Both the position numbers and the translations under genes were made by a program. Below are positions 52,966 to 63,080 of a stretch of 64,000 bases of DNA, piece by piece; the stretch's first letter is position 1; each line of letters starts with the position of its first letter. The notes below the pieces were generated by a model that did not search any database, was not told the origin of the DNA, and saw nothing but the letters and a program-made list of their open reading frames with translations. The stretch comes from Methanolobus sp. WCC4 (lineage in GTDB: Archaea > Halobacteriota > Methanosarcinia > Methanosarcinales > Methanosarcinaceae): positions 2,028,480-2,092,479 of the forward strand of contig NZ_CP150629.1 of NCBI RefSeq assembly GCF_038022665.1, given 5' to 3'.

Positions 52966-54900
52966 CTAATCCTTCAGGATCATCATAGGATTCCCCACAC
53001 CAACAACTGTCACTTTTGTCTCAAGAGGCGGATGTGACCAGTTATCAGGGGATGTTGTCTTTTTAGAGACACTTATCTTTGTGTCCTGTTCCAGTATACC
53101 ACAGCGGACCTCGTATTCAAGCACTAGTTCCTTCCCGGTCCTTGTTGCGAACTCAACAGCATCCGCATACCTCAGGAAACGTTCCCTTCCAACAGGCGAG
53201 AATACAAGGAAATCCTCATCAGGATTCTCTATGGATGCAGGCATTATCAGGATCTCTATCCTCTTGACACCTTTACCTGCAAGAGCGCCTACAGCATTAC
53301 CGACATCTGCGAATTCCGGAACCACCACATCTGCCTCGATGAGCGACCTGAGTTCGCTGCCATATGCCTGTGACGGACCTCCAAGAAGTACAACCGGCAG
53401 TTCCACCTTGAACTTTGCAGGATATTCGTGGCTCAGAAGGTCGCCTATCATACCTGAAGGATGATGGGGAAGGATGTAGGACATGAGGTCTGTTGCCATG
53501 TTCTTTGCCACAAGTTCCCTTACAAGTGTACAGAGATCGTACTTTCCCCTGGTAACATATCTCGCAAGGTTCATGGCACCGGTCTCAGCAGCATCCACAT
53601 CCCATTTTGTATAGACCCCGAGAACATGCAGAGCATCGGTTGGAGTGAAGCCTATCCCCTGTATCAGTCTTTTTTGCACAAGGGAATCCAGTACCTTTGT
53701 TGGTACATCCCTGTTGAGAACACTGGAAAGTTCCACGGCTGACACCGGGTCGGGACCCATGAGATCCAGCACTTCCTTTTCACTATCTTCAAGGTCAAGA
53801 GCCTCATAACCTGTCCTGACAAAGAATTTGGTAGGCTGGAAATTCTCATCCATCAGGCCTCTGGAGATCACTTTATTCCTTTTGAGCTTGTTCAGGATAT
53901 CAGGATAGGTCCTGGATGCAACACAAAGAGGAATGACCCTTCTGGGACCAACATGAACCTTCTCATCCATGATCCATATATGGCTGTCACCGCCTGTTGC
54001 GGAGGTCTCCATCTTCATGGCTCTCACACGGGTCTTCCATCCACCTACAACGGCACCGGATGAACTAATTTCAGGTACTCCATTGTACAGCATGGAAACA
54101 TCGGTACTGGTACCTCCTATATCGATCACGGCGCATGTTTCCATCTTTGAGAGGTATGATGCTCCAAGAAGACTGGCAGCAGGCCCTGAGAATATCGTCT
54201 CGATAGGTCTTTCCAGCGCGTCCTCGATATTATAGACAGAACCATCACATTTAAGCATCAGAAGACGTGCTTCGATACCACGTTCCTTTATGTCCGCTAT
54301 AACAGAATTGACGAACTGGTATGTGATAGGGATAAGCTGGGCGTTCAGGACGGCGGTCACAGCTCTCTCATAGGCTCCAAGTTCCTGGGACAGTTCATAT
54401 CCGCAGACAACCGGCATACCGGTCTTCTGCATGATGAATTCCTTGACCTTCAGTTCATGTTCGGGATTGCGAACACCAAAGTATCCGGAAACCGCATAAG
54501 CTGAGACCTTTGTTCTTGTCTGCTCGATGAAATCCTCCACAGAACAGATATCAAGCTCACAGGCCTCATCACCTCTGGGGTCATGCCCTCCTTCAACACA
54601 CATCATATACTCTGTCGGGAACTCTGTTTGAGCTGGTTTCTCACCTACAATGATAAGACCCACATTGGTTCCCGTACCCTCAAGGAGAGAATTGGTTGAG
54701 AGAGTTGTCGAGACCGACACCAGGTTCACGTTCTTTAAAAGTTCCGGGTCAAGGGAATCCAGAACATTCCTTATTCCTTCCTGCAGGTCAGGATATGTTG
54801 TAAAAGCCTTCTTTGAATCCACAATTGCTCCATCGGAGCCTCTTATAAGTACTGCGTCAGTATATGTCCCACCAGCATCGATCCCAAGACCAAAATGCAT
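52966..54900 (-). CDS. Hydantoinase/oxoprolinase family protein
   Basis: A 644-residue ASKHA-fold protein: phosphate-1 LGIDAGGTYTDAVLI at the N-terminus, SVSTTLSTNSLLEGTGTNVG, and DIGGTSTDVSMLYNG for phosphate 2. Typical HyuA-like enzymes hydrolyse 5-oxoproline or hydantoins with ATP, usually with a HyuB partner; none is adjacent. Lone versions are conserved in methanogens, with unknown substrate. GGGTGAT precedes the ATG. Confidence 0.9.
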   Translation of the reverse strand: MHFGLGIDAGGTYTDAVLIRGSDGAIVDSKKAFTTYPDLQEGIRNVLDSLDPELLKNVNLVSVSTTLSTNSLLEGTGTNVGLIIVGEKPAQTEFPTEYMMCVEGGHDPRGDEACELDICSVEDFIEQTRTKVSAYAVSGYFGVRNPEHELKVKEFIMQKTGMPVVCGYELSQELGAYERAVTAVLNAQLIPITYQFVNSVIADIKERGIEARLLMLKCDGSVYNIEDALERPIETIFSGPAASLLGASYLSKMETCAVIDIGGTSTDVSMLYNGVPEISSSGAVVGGWKTRVRAMKMETSATGGDSHIWIMDEKVHVGPRRVIPLCVASRTYPDILNKLKRNKVISRGLMDENFQPTKFFVRTGYEALDLEDSEKEVLDLMGPDPVSAVELSSVLNRDVPTKVLDSLVQKRLIQGIGFTPTDALHVLGVYTKWDVDAAETGAMNLARYVTRGKYDLCTLVRELVAKNMATDLMSYILPHHPSGMIGDLLSHEYPAKFKVELPVVLLGGPSQAYGSELRSLIEADVVVPEFADVGNAVGALAGKGVKRIEILIMPASIENPDEDFLVFSPVGRERFLRYADAVEFATRTGKELVLEYEVRCGILEQDTKISVSKKTTSPDNWSHPPLETKVTVVGVGNPMMILKD

Positions 54901-55036
54901 TTGATATCACCCGTTTTAAAATTAATTGAACTATAATTAATAGATGGTCTGTGAGATATATAAGCATATCAGAAGCATAGTAATTTCAATAAATTTTTAA
55001 GTACTGCAGGCCATATCAGATAAGGGGTTTAGTGTA

Positions 55037-55333
55037 ATGCGGGTCAATTATATCGAAACTGTCCTTCCATGTATAGCAGACCCATGGAAACTGCGGATCA
55101 TTGCACATCTTGACGAAGAACCTGACCTGATGGTCATCTCAAAGTACCTCGATGGGAAATACTCTGAGAAGCTGGGAATGGTAGTTGTGAAGAATGGAAT
55201 AAGAGAAATGAACTTCTTTCAGAATGGTCAGGTCACCATACGGATGGTTGATTCCGAAAAGGAAGCAAGTGACCTTGTGAACAGACTGCTGACAATGGCA
55301 TATCATAAGGCTATTGTCACAGGAGATATCTGA
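55037..55333 (+). CDS. Conserved hypothetical protein
   Basis: Ninety-eight residues, MRVNYIETVLPCIADPWKLR at the start, with one Cys and a helical C-terminus. The opening reminds me of N-terminal parts of uncharacterised methanogen proteins linked to DNA-binding or iron-sulfur proteins, but I cannot assign it. GGGGTTTAGTGTA precedes the ATG. It ends 67 bp before the thioesterase. Confidence 0.65.
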   Translation: MRVNYIETVLPCIADPWKLRIIAHLDEEPDLMVISKYLDGKYSEKLGMVVVKNGIREMNFFQNGQVTIRMVDSEKEASDLVNRLLTMAYHKAIVTGDI

Positions 55334-55400
55334 CCCAGGTTCTCTGTTTCGGCTCTGTTTCATAACCCTTTTATACTCAGCCTTCAAGGAAAGAACAGAT

Positions 55401-55814
55401 ATGTTCAGAACAACAGTTATCCCAAGATTCGGCGATTTTGACGGACTGAAACACGCCAACAACATTTCCATTGCCATCTGGTTCGAGCAGGCAAGGACCC
55501 CCATCTTCAGGATATTCACCCCTGACCTCGACCTGAGCTATGAGAACTGGAAACTCATTATGGCAAGGACAGAATATGAATATGTGGGAGAGATGTTCCT
55601 CGGCCCGGACGTTGAGATCATCACCTATATCTCAAGGATAGGAAATTCTTCCTTTGTAGTTACACAGGAAGCATGGCAGGATGACAGAAAGGGTGCCATC
55701 GGCAGATCAACAATAGTACACTATGACTTCATTAACAAAACATCGGTCCCGCTGCCTGATGAGATCAGAAAGGAACTTGAGAAGCACTTTAAGGAAGAAG
55801 AACAGAACAAATAA
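55401..55814 (+). CDS. Acyl-CoA thioesterase (4HBT/YbgC-like)
   Basis: A 137-residue hotdog-fold protein: PRFGDFDGLKHANNISIAIW carries the conserved D-x-x-G-H/L-x-N pattern near the catalytic site, and SSFVVTQEAWQDDRKGAIGR forms the core strand. It probably hydrolyses an acyl-CoA. The ATG at 55401 is favoured by AAGGAAAG upstream. Confidence 0.88.
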   Translation: MFRTTVIPRFGDFDGLKHANNISIAIWFEQARTPIFRIFTPDLDLSYENWKLIMARTEYEYVGEMFLGPDVEIITYISRIGNSSFVVTQEAWQDDRKGAIGRSTIVHYDFINKTSVPLPDEIRKELEKHFKEEEQNK

Positions 55815-55837
55815 AAGAAGCAGGGATGATGTGGAAC

Positions 55838-57796
55838 TCACACCATCTTCTTTCTCTGTACATAAGCGACTGCCAGTAGTCCGACGGATGCCAGCAGGCC
55901 TGTGAATCCGGGTATTCCGGTACTTTCAGTTTCTTCGGCGGTCTCAGGCAACTCACTGTACTCTTTATACTCTTCATAGACAGCTATGGACGTACCAAGG
56001 AAAGCACTATCATCGGAGTAATAATCCTGAAGCTCTTCAAGCAGTGTCTGCACATCTGCATCAGTCATGAAATCCTCCCCAACTGATATACCTATCAGGG
56101 CCTTTCCATCGGATACTCTTATCTCACCCATTCTGGATGCAACCGAATCGATCACATCAGCCTTGCTCTCAGGATTCGTGCCTTCAAGGTAATATGTCTG
56201 AAGTATTATCAGGTCCGCAGTCTCTGCAACCTCTGAGATATCGGACCTGTCATATGATGCAGGAATATCAACAGCGACCGCAACTTCGTTACCGGTCATC
56301 TCACGGACATCTTCCAGAAGCATCAGATTAAGCTCACATGCCTCTCCAAGGTCCTCACTGCATGGGTCAAGGGCAATATCGACACCATCGTAAGCTGAAA
56401 GTGACTTTTCATTATAGTCAAGGATCTTTTCAAGTACGCCCTTCACATACACGGAATTGTCCTCAGATGATGCACTCTTCGGATCATTGAATATCATTGC
56501 ATAGACCTGGATATCATTGTCGTGGGCTGTCTTTACGAACCTTTCAAGATCCCATACATCATCACCATCGGTGAGCAACATGATCGTGTTAAGTCCACTG
56601 CCTTTGAGCTCGGATATGGTGCTATCATCATAGTCTGTAGAGTTGAAGATACGAATGGCACTTATCAGACCGCTGGCAGGTGTTATATTGATCCTTACCG
56701 GTTCTGCCTCTGCAACTGTCCCATCTTCCCCTGCCATGGCACTGGAAAACGTTACTGAAGGTTCAGGATAGACGAACTTTCTCACATAGGCATAATCGAT
56801 CCATGAAGAACCGGTATTATCAGATACATCTGAATATGTACCTGTGTAGAAATAGGCCTTCATGTCAGTGACAGGTATGTAATTGTTCTCCTCTGTAGCC
56901 TCAAGGTCCATCTTACTGTCCCTTACACCATTCCTGTACCATGCGATCCTTCCCAGTTCATCTTCCGTATCCATATACCAGGCAACCCCGATAGTATACC
57001 AGTCACCCTCGATCACATTGATATCAGTAAGGTCCTTTGGATAATAACGGGCATCGCTCTTAGCATTTTCAAGTACCCATGTGACCCTTGTCTCGTTCTC
57101 AAGCTCACTGGATGCAAGTATCTGGTTCTTTGTCTCTTTCTGAGGGTCAACGAATCCCTGCATCAGGACAGGACCACGGGTGTCGGTTCCTGTTGTTGTC
57201 TTCTTCCTTTTGACAACGAACATTGAGTTCACAGAAAAATCATCCTTGGACTTGATGGTCGCGACATCCTCTGGATGGAATTTTGGAACGATCAGGTTGA
57301 CCAGACCGGAGCTTAGTTTTATGTCACTGCCCCCGTTCGTGAATGTTTCCCAGTTGCTGAACAGACCTGAAGCCCCGAAATCATCGAACAGGTCGAATGT
57401 TGCCGGTCCGCTGCTGATATCCGATGCCTCCATGTTGCCATAGTACATTGTTATCTTTTTTGTACCATCAGCAGCAATGGAAGGAACCTCCACCCAGACT
57501 ACGGCTTCTTCCTTTTTGGAATTCCATTCCTCTATCCAGTGTTGTAACTGCTTCTCACCTGATGTGAAACGCAGATCCTCTCCACCTGACTGAGCAAGAG
57601 AGAAATCAAAGTTAGAACTATCAAGGATCACAGGGATCTGATAGTTGATCAGATTATTTCCCGAGTTCTCTCCGATGTATATCTCTTCAGAATAGTTCCA
57701 TTCCCCACCACCGGAATAGGTCAATGCTGCGCATGGTTGAACAAATAAGGCACATGCGGCCAATACTACCATAATGTGTATAATTCTTTTGAACAC
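55838..57796 (-). CDS. Secreted DUF2341 protein with TIM-barrel-like region and PGF-CTERM-type tail
   Basis: A 652-residue surface protein. Signal peptide (IHIMVVLAACALFVQPCAAL), a DUF2341 domain (residues about 50-130: NYQIPVILDSSNFDFS, HWIEEWNSKKEEAVVWVEVP), a concanavalin-like middle and a TIM-barrel-like region with IMLLTDGDDVWDLERFVK and ALIGISVGEDFMTD. The C-terminus has G-I-P-G-F followed by a hydrophobic helix and basic end (AYVQRKKMV), matching the archaeosortase PGF-CTERM sorting signal. The start is GTG at 57796 with AAGGTG upstream. It is likely anchored to the S-layer. Confidence 0.85.
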   Translation of the reverse strand: MFKRIIHIMVVLAACALFVQPCAALTYSGGGEWNYSEEIYIGENSGNNLINYQIPVILDSSNFDFSLAQSGGEDLRFTSGEKQLQHWIEEWNSKKEEAVVWVEVPSIAADGTKKITMYYGNMEASDISSGPATFDLFDDFGASGLFSNWETFTNGGSDIKLSSGLVNLIVPKFHPEDVATIKSKDDFSVNSMFVVKRKKTTTGTDTRGPVLMQGFVDPQKETKNQILASSELENETRVTWVLENAKSDARYYPKDLTDINVIEGDWYTIGVAWYMDTEDELGRIAWYRNGVRDSKMDLEATEENNYIPVTDMKAYFYTGTYSDVSDNTGSSWIDYAYVRKFVYPEPSVTFSSAMAGEDGTVAEAEPVRINITPASGLISAIRIFNSTDYDDSTISELKGSGLNTIMLLTDGDDVWDLERFVKTAHDNDIQVYAMIFNDPKSASSEDNSVYVKGVLEKILDYNEKSLSAYDGVDIALDPCSEDLGEACELNLMLLEDVREMTGNEVAVAVDIPASYDRSDISEVAETADLIILQTYYLEGTNPESKADVIDSVASRMGEIRVSDGKALIGISVGEDFMTDADVQTLLEELQDYYSDDSAFLGTSIAVYEEYKEYSELPETAEETESTGIPGFTGLLASVGLLAVAYVQRKKMV

Positions 57797-57971
57797 CGTT
57801 CCTACACCTTCTTTTAGCTCTTACCACCATTCGAGATTTAATTTCTTACTAATTATTTGCGATCAGATAGTATAAATATTGCGCACATCAAACTATCCTG
57901 CATTACAGCAGCTCAGCAATAGAAAAAAAGCAATGATAAGATAAGGATCCGGAATATGCCTGCCAGTTTGA

Positions 57972-58832
57972 TCAGGAATGTTTGCTAATGAAATGATGTA
58001 TCAATTGACCGGATATGCTGTCAGTTCCCGGAATATGAGGGATCTCATCCTTTGTGTACCATCCGGCATCCTCTATCTCGATACCATCGATCCGTATCTC
58101 ACCTTCCGAATGTTCAGCTGTGAAACCTATCATGAGAGAATCGGGATGAGGCCAGGGCTGGCTTCCAAAATATCTGATGTTCCTGACAGAGATCCCCACC
58201 TCTTCCATCACCTCACGCACCACCGCCTGCTCGATCGTTTCACCTGGTTCCACGAATCCGGCAATGATGCTGTATCTTCCCGGAGGGAAATGAGGGGAAC
58301 GTGCCAGTAATAATCTGTCTCCTTTCTCAATAAGCACGATTATGGCAGGAGAGATCTTCGGGAACGCGGTGAAGCCACATTCAGGGCATGCCTTTGCTCT
58401 TTCTGCCGCCTTGAGTACTGTAGGAGAGCCACAACTGCCACAGAAGAGTGTGTTCCTGTCCCATTCCATGATATGGACAGCTTTTCCTGCAAGTGAAACG
58501 AATGGTTCTTCAAGTATATCGGCAAGTCTCCTGATATCGAAGAAACTAAGATCGTCTGAGACAACATCCATATCACTATCTTCTGTCCCATTGAGTTCCA
58601 TGGAATAACAGGATACATCCCTGAGCTCTCCAAGATACTGTTTTCTCAGGATATCGAGGCACATGTTCTCTGCTTCTTCAAGAGATGGCAACCTGAGACT
58701 ATCGTTCTCATCCAGCAACAAGAGTTTGCGATCCCTGAATGCAAAACAACAGGTTTCGTTAGTTCCTTCTTTTTGTGGGGGACTTACCAGTGGAACGAAT
58801 TCTGAACTTAGATCTATGTCTTGTGAACTCAT
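57972..58832 (-). CDS. nudC: NADH pyrophosphatase NudC
   Basis: A 286-residue Nudix hydrolase splitting NADH or removing NAD caps. Zinc ribbon FCGSCGSPTVL...KACPECGF (residues about 130-155), Nudix box GFVEPGETIEQAVVREVMEE and the NudC-specific SQPWPHPDSLM motif are present. It is divergent from gpm (84 bp between starts). The N-terminal domain is diverged as usual. Confidence 0.95.
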   Translation of the reverse strand: MSSQDIDLSSEFVPLVSPPQKEGTNETCCFAFRDRKLLLLDENDSLRLPSLEEAENMCLDILRKQYLGELRDVSCYSMELNGTEDSDMDVVSDDLSFFDIRRLADILEEPFVSLAGKAVHIMEWDRNTLFCGSCGSPTVLKAAERAKACPECGFTAFPKISPAIIVLIEKGDRLLLARSPHFPPGRYSIIAGFVEPGETIEQAVVREVMEEVGISVRNIRYFGSQPWPHPDSLMIGFTAEHSEGEIRIDGIEIEDAGWYTKDEIPHIPGTDSISGQLIHHFISKHS

Positions 58833-58937
58833 GGTTTGAGAAATAATGTTCGGTTATGTTTATCAAAGTTACCTTTGACGACTTAAAGCTTTAATAAGCT
58901 GCAAACAAAATATTACATGGGTAAGGGAGATCTTGCG

Positions 58938-59609
58938 ATGAACTATCTGATACTGGTAAGACACGGACAATCAAGGTGGAACCTTGAGAACAGATTCACA
59001 GGTTGGGTGGACGTTCCACTCAGTGAGAAAGGCATTCGTGAAGCTATGGATTGTGCAGAGGAACTTGAGGATTTCCGGATCGATGTTGCCTTCACATCGA
59101 AATTATCCAGGGCACAGGAAACGCTTTTTCTGATACTTGCAAAGCAGGAGAAAACAGGCATTTTTCTTCATGAGAGCGAAAAAAGGGACCGGTGGTCATA
59201 CCATCCTTCAAGGGCGGATGGTTCCGAAATACCGATATATTCAAGCGATGCTTTGAACGAACGTTTTTATGGCAACCTTCAGGGGCAGAATAAGCAGAAA
59301 GCAAAGGAGACCTATGGGGAAGAACAGGTATTCATCTGGAGAAGAAGCTACGATGTACAACCTCCGGGTGGTGAGAGCCTTAAGGATACCTACGAGCGTA
59401 CGATACCCTATTTTAAGGAAAGTATCATCCCGCAACTTGAAGACGGGAAGAACGTAATAATCGCTGCCCACGGCAACAGCCTGCGCTCCGTGATCAAATA
59501 CATAGAGAATATCAGTGACGAGGAGATACCAAAACTCGAACTTGCAACAGGGAAACCACTGTACTATCAGTTTGAGAATGGGAGTTTCGTCAAAGAAGAA
59601 AAAGAATAA
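58938..59609 (+). CDS. gpmA: 2,3-bisphosphoglycerate-dependent phosphoglycerate mutase (dPGM)
   Basis: A 223-residue histidine phosphatase: LVRHGQSRWNLENRFTGWVD with the active-site His, KLSRAQETLFLILAKQ, LNERFYGNLQGQNKQ (canonical ERHYG has His replaced by Phe), IWRRSYDVQPPGGES and AAHGNSLRSVIKYIE with the second His. Most methanogens use the cofactor-independent enzyme, so this may be an acquired gene. GGGAGATC precedes the ATG at 58938. Confidence 0.9.
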   Translation: MNYLILVRHGQSRWNLENRFTGWVDVPLSEKGIREAMDCAEELEDFRIDVAFTSKLSRAQETLFLILAKQEKTGIFLHESEKRDRWSYHPSRADGSEIPIYSSDALNERFYGNLQGQNKQKAKETYGEEQVFIWRRSYDVQPPGGESLKDTYERTIPYFKESIIPQLEDGKNVIIAAHGNSLRSVIKYIENISDEEIPKLELATGKPLYYQFENGSFVKEEKE

Positions 59610-59639
59610 CAGAAATGGATGTAGTGAAAGATGGTACTT

Positions 59640-60032
59640 TCACTCGTACGGTGATACCTCATCAGGCATCGGGGATGTATGCAGGATACACTCATCACCA
59701 TGTTTTACCAGTTCCTCGATGGATTTCCTGAGTATCGATGGATAGACAAGTCCTACTTCTTCCTTTATTGCACGACCCTTGCAGAAGAACTTGAACGTGG
59801 GTGTTCCCCTTACACCATATTTCCTTGCGGTCATAGGACTTTCAAGTCCGTTCATCCTGACAAAGGTACAGGAATCATGGAATTCGTTGGAATAATCCCT
59901 GAAATATGGTTCTATTTCCTTACAATGGGTACATGTGGGAAGATAGAACATAACGACCATTGGTTTTTCCTGGTTCTCGAGAAGCTCTTCCCAGTTTGAA
60001 TCATTGACTTCTAATACATTGCTTTCAGGCAT
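59640..60032 (-). CDS. Thioredoxin-like protein, C-T-H-C active site
   Basis: A 130-residue thioredoxin fold: KPMVVMFYLPTCTHCKEIEP with C-T-H-C, and the cis-Pro loop GVRGTPTFKFF. The C-terminal extension (HGDECILHTSPMPDEVSPYE) is longer than in classical thioredoxins. No signal peptide. The ATG at 60032 follows GGGAGCGG; an earlier ATG at 60047 is possible. Confidence 0.88.
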   Translation of the reverse strand: MPESNVLEVNDSNWEELLENQEKPMVVMFYLPTCTHCKEIEPYFRDYSNEFHDSCTFVRMNGLESPMTARKYGVRGTPTFKFFCKGRAIKEEVGLVYPSILRKSIEELVKHGDECILHTSPMPDEVSPYE

Positions 60033-60279
60033 TTTTACCGCTCCCATAATAAGAGGGGACTTATAGATATTAAAAACTTATCTTCAAAGCTTCAAAAAAG
60101 CAAATGTACATTTGATGGCCTGCCTTATCAGGGAAAGATACACCAACCAAACTGACCGATAACAGATCCAAAACTACCATAATGCAAAATATATTTGTAT
60201 AATAATATTTGATTAATCACTAGCAATATATAGGTTAGCAAGTATCATAGAATTACAAAAAAGGGCGTTATCGATCGAT

Positions 60280-61710
60280 ATGGAAGACATTCCTGAACTA
60301 TTTGATGAAATGGAGCATGAATACAGAAGACAGTTACTTCATGCTGCCTTTGGTCTTCTGATACTGCTATTTCCTTTAATAGGTCCCAGGACACTGCTCA
60401 TTATCAGTTTCCTTATAGTGATGGGACTCAACTTTCTACCGGAAGATTCACGCATCTGCAGATACCTTTACAAGAAACCACTTCCGGGTTCCCGGGAGAT
60501 GCTTACAGACCGCATCAATGAAGGGCTCAGGAGTGCAAAGAACCTTGCGATATCGGTATTCATACTGCTGCTGATAAGCTCATTACTGGAACTAACTTCC
60601 TATCAACTGCCATTATATGTGATCGCAGGTGCCATCGCGATATCCACTTTCGGAACCAGTGCAGCGAATTTCATGCGCCACAGGAAGAAGCTTCAAACAC
60701 TTCATATCGAGCATCAGGATAATGATATACATGAAAGATACCTGTTACCATCAAGCATAGTCCTCCTCGCTGTCGGAATATTGACAGCTTCCTTTGCCGG
60801 TATCTGGCTCATATACTGGCAGCAGAGCGATGTCAGTACTAACATGGTGATCTTCCTGGCGGTCATAGGTTCTCTTACAGGTGCACTTTTTGAATCGATT
60901 CCCGGAGACATTGACAATAATATCTCGGTGCCACTGGGTTCAGGAATGATGATGTGGCTCTTCAGTTCTTTCGGATACTCGGTTCCACCACAACAGATGC
61001 TCTTCGCACTTATCTTCTCTATAGTTCTGGGCTATCTGGCATACAGGACAAGAATCGCAGACCTCTCGGCACTTTTCAGTGCAGCACTTCTGGGAGTGCT
61101 CATCATAGTGTTCAGTGAACTCTTCTGGTTCATTCTCCTGCTGACATTCTTCATACTTGGTGGAGGATTCACCAAATACAAGTACAGGTACAAGGAGTCC
61201 ATAGGACTTGCGCAATCAAAGGGTGGTGTCAGGAGCTATGAGAACGTTTTCAGCAACAGCACGGCTGCTCTGGTACTTGCGGTCCTGTACGGGATATATC
61301 CCCAGCATGCGGAACTCATAATCTTCGCATATCTGGGTACCGTGGCAACAGCAACAGGAGATACACTTGCCAGCGAAGTGGGTACTACTGCCCGTGCCCA
61401 GCCAATAATGATAACCACACTGAAGCCCGCAAAGCCCGGTGTTGACGGGGCGGTGACGGTACTTGGCGAGATAGCAGCGCTTCTCGGAGCCATGGTTATA
61501 GGTGTCCTTCCTGTCCTTTTTGGAAAGCTCGATGATGCACTCCTTGTAATAAGTATTACAACAGCAGGTGGTTTTCTGGGAACGAACGTTGACAGCATCC
61601 TTGGAGCCACACTTCAGAACAAAGGAATGCTTTCAAACAGTGGTGTCAACTTTGTGGCAACCTTTGCAGGTGCCATTATATCCGGTATCCTCTATGTGGT
61701 TATAGTTTAA
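60280..61710 (+). CDS. DUF92/TIGR00297 membrane protein with CDP-alcohol-like N-terminal half
   Basis: A 476-residue protein with about twelve transmembrane segments. The first half (YRRQLLHAAFGLLILLFPLI, then ALFESIPGDIDNNISVPLGS) resembles phosphatidate-cytidylyltransferase/dolichol-kinase-like domains; the second is DUF92 (GGGFTKYKYRYKESIGLAQS, SNSTAALVLAVLYGIYPQHA, GDTLASEVGTTARAQP). DUF92 relatives include phytol kinase-like enzymes, so it may phosphorylate an isoprenoid alcohol. No operon partner. Confidence 0.88.
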   Translation: MEDIPELFDEMEHEYRRQLLHAAFGLLILLFPLIGPRTLLIISFLIVMGLNFLPEDSRICRYLYKKPLPGSREMLTDRINEGLRSAKNLAISVFILLLISSLLELTSYQLPLYVIAGAIAISTFGTSAANFMRHRKKLQTLHIEHQDNDIHERYLLPSSIVLLAVGILTASFAGIWLIYWQQSDVSTNMVIFLAVIGSLTGALFESIPGDIDNNISVPLGSGMMMWLFSSFGYSVPPQQMLFALIFSIVLGYLAYRTRIADLSALFSAALLGVLIIVFSELFWFILLLTFFILGGGFTKYKYRYKESIGLAQSKGGVRSYENVFSNSTAALVLAVLYGIYPQHAELIIFAYLGTVATATGDTLASEVGTTARAQPIMITTLKPAKPGVDGAVTVLGEIAALLGAMVIGVLPVLFGKLDDALLVISITTAGGFLGTNVDSILGATLQNKGMLSNSGVNFVATFAGAIISGILYVVIV

Positions 61711-61725
61711 CTGACACATGTATCA

Positions 61726-62961
61726 TCATTCGAACTGACATGACCTTGCAACCCCGCTTTTAACCGCTGCATCCGCAACCGCTGATGAAACAGCTTTTAC
61801 CACCCTTCTGTCAAGGGGACCGGGGATGATGTAGTTCTCATTGAGCTCATCGTCGGAGACAATACCCGCAAGTGCATAAACCGCTGCCATTTCCATTTCC
61901 GGTGTTATGTCACTTGCACAGGAATCCAGAGCACCACGGAATATCCCCGGAAAACCAAGGCAATTGTTTATCTGATTCGGACAATCCGAACGACCGGTGG
62001 CAACTATCCTGGCACCAGCTTCTTTTGCCACTGATGGCATGATCTCAGGAATTGGATTTGCCATGGCAAATATAATCGCATCTGATGCCATGGACGAGAC
62101 CATCTCAGCACTTACGATATCAGGAGCTGAAACACCTATAAACACATCTGCTCCGACAAGCGCATCTGCCAGAGTACCTGTGATCCTCCTGTCATTCGTC
62201 GAACCTGCTATCTCTTCCTTTTCCGGGTTCATGCCTTCATTACGGCCTTTGTGGATGATTCCGCGTCTGTCGCATACAAGAAGCCTTTCAGAGACCACGC
62301 CTGCATACAGGAGTTTGAAGGCTATGGCTTTCCCTGCAGCTCCTGCACCAGATATCACCACACTGATGTCCTCCATTTCCTTGCCAACAATCTTCAGTGC
62401 ATTGATAAGTCCCGCAATCACTACAACAGCTGTTCCATGCTGGTCATCATGGAAAACAGGAACTAGAAGCTCATCACAGAGTCTTTCCTCTATCTCAAAA
62501 CAGCGGGGAGCACTGATATCCTCAAGATTGATGCCACCGAATGCAGGTGCTATGTTTTTGATCGTCCTGATCGCCTCTTCTATGTCATTGGTATCAAGAC
62601 AGATAGGGAATGCATCGATATCTGCAAGTTCTTTGAATATCAATGCTTTTCCTTCCATTACAGGTAAAGCTGCATATGGACCTATATTCCCGAGGCCAAG
62701 TACTGCAGACCCATCTGAGATCACTGCGACAGAATTCCTCTTCATCGTATACCTGTAGACCTGTTCATGATCCTCAGCTATTCTTTTGCACGGTTCGGCA
62801 ACACCCGGGGTGTAGGCAAGGCTCAGATCCCCTATGTCATCAAGAGGGACCTTGGCACATGTACCTATCACTCCACCGGCCTTCTCATGGAGGTCAAGTG
62901 ACCTGAGACCAAGACTGCTATCACCTTCTTCACACATCGGGATCTGTTTATCTTTTTTCAT
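61726..62961 (-). CDS. NAD(P)-dependent malic enzyme
   Basis: A 411-residue malate dehydrogenase (decarboxylating), malate to pyruvate. Landmarks: DLSLAYTPGVAEPCKRIAED, NSVAVISDGSAVLGLGNIGP, MEGKALIFKELADIDAFPIC, PVFHDDQHGTAVVVIAGLIN, and a dinucleotide site VVISGAGAAGKAIA. It lacks the phosphotransacetylase domain of longer forms. The ATG at 62961 follows GTGGTG. It is a housekeeping gene. Confidence 0.95.
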   Translation of the reverse strand: MKKDKQIPMCEEGDSSLGLRSLDLHEKAGGVIGTCAKVPLDDIGDLSLAYTPGVAEPCKRIAEDHEQVYRYTMKRNSVAVISDGSAVLGLGNIGPYAALPVMEGKALIFKELADIDAFPICLDTNDIEEAIRTIKNIAPAFGGINLEDISAPRCFEIEERLCDELLVPVFHDDQHGTAVVVIAGLINALKIVGKEMEDISVVISGAGAAGKAIAFKLLYAGVVSERLLVCDRRGIIHKGRNEGMNPEKEEIAGSTNDRRITGTLADALVGADVFIGVSAPDIVSAEMVSSMASDAIIFAMANPIPEIMPSVAKEAGARIVATGRSDCPNQINNCLGFPGIFRGALDSCASDITPEMEMAAVYALAGIVSDDELNENYIIPGPLDRRVVKAVSSAVADAAVKSGVARSCQFE

Positions 62962-63080
62962 AGCACCACTTCAGGATAGATAAAGGAGATATCTTATTGA
63001 TACCTGATAACTGACTTTTCAACTCTCATAATACATTGTCCTCAAAAAAGTTATATGTTCTCCATGAATATCCTCATAGG

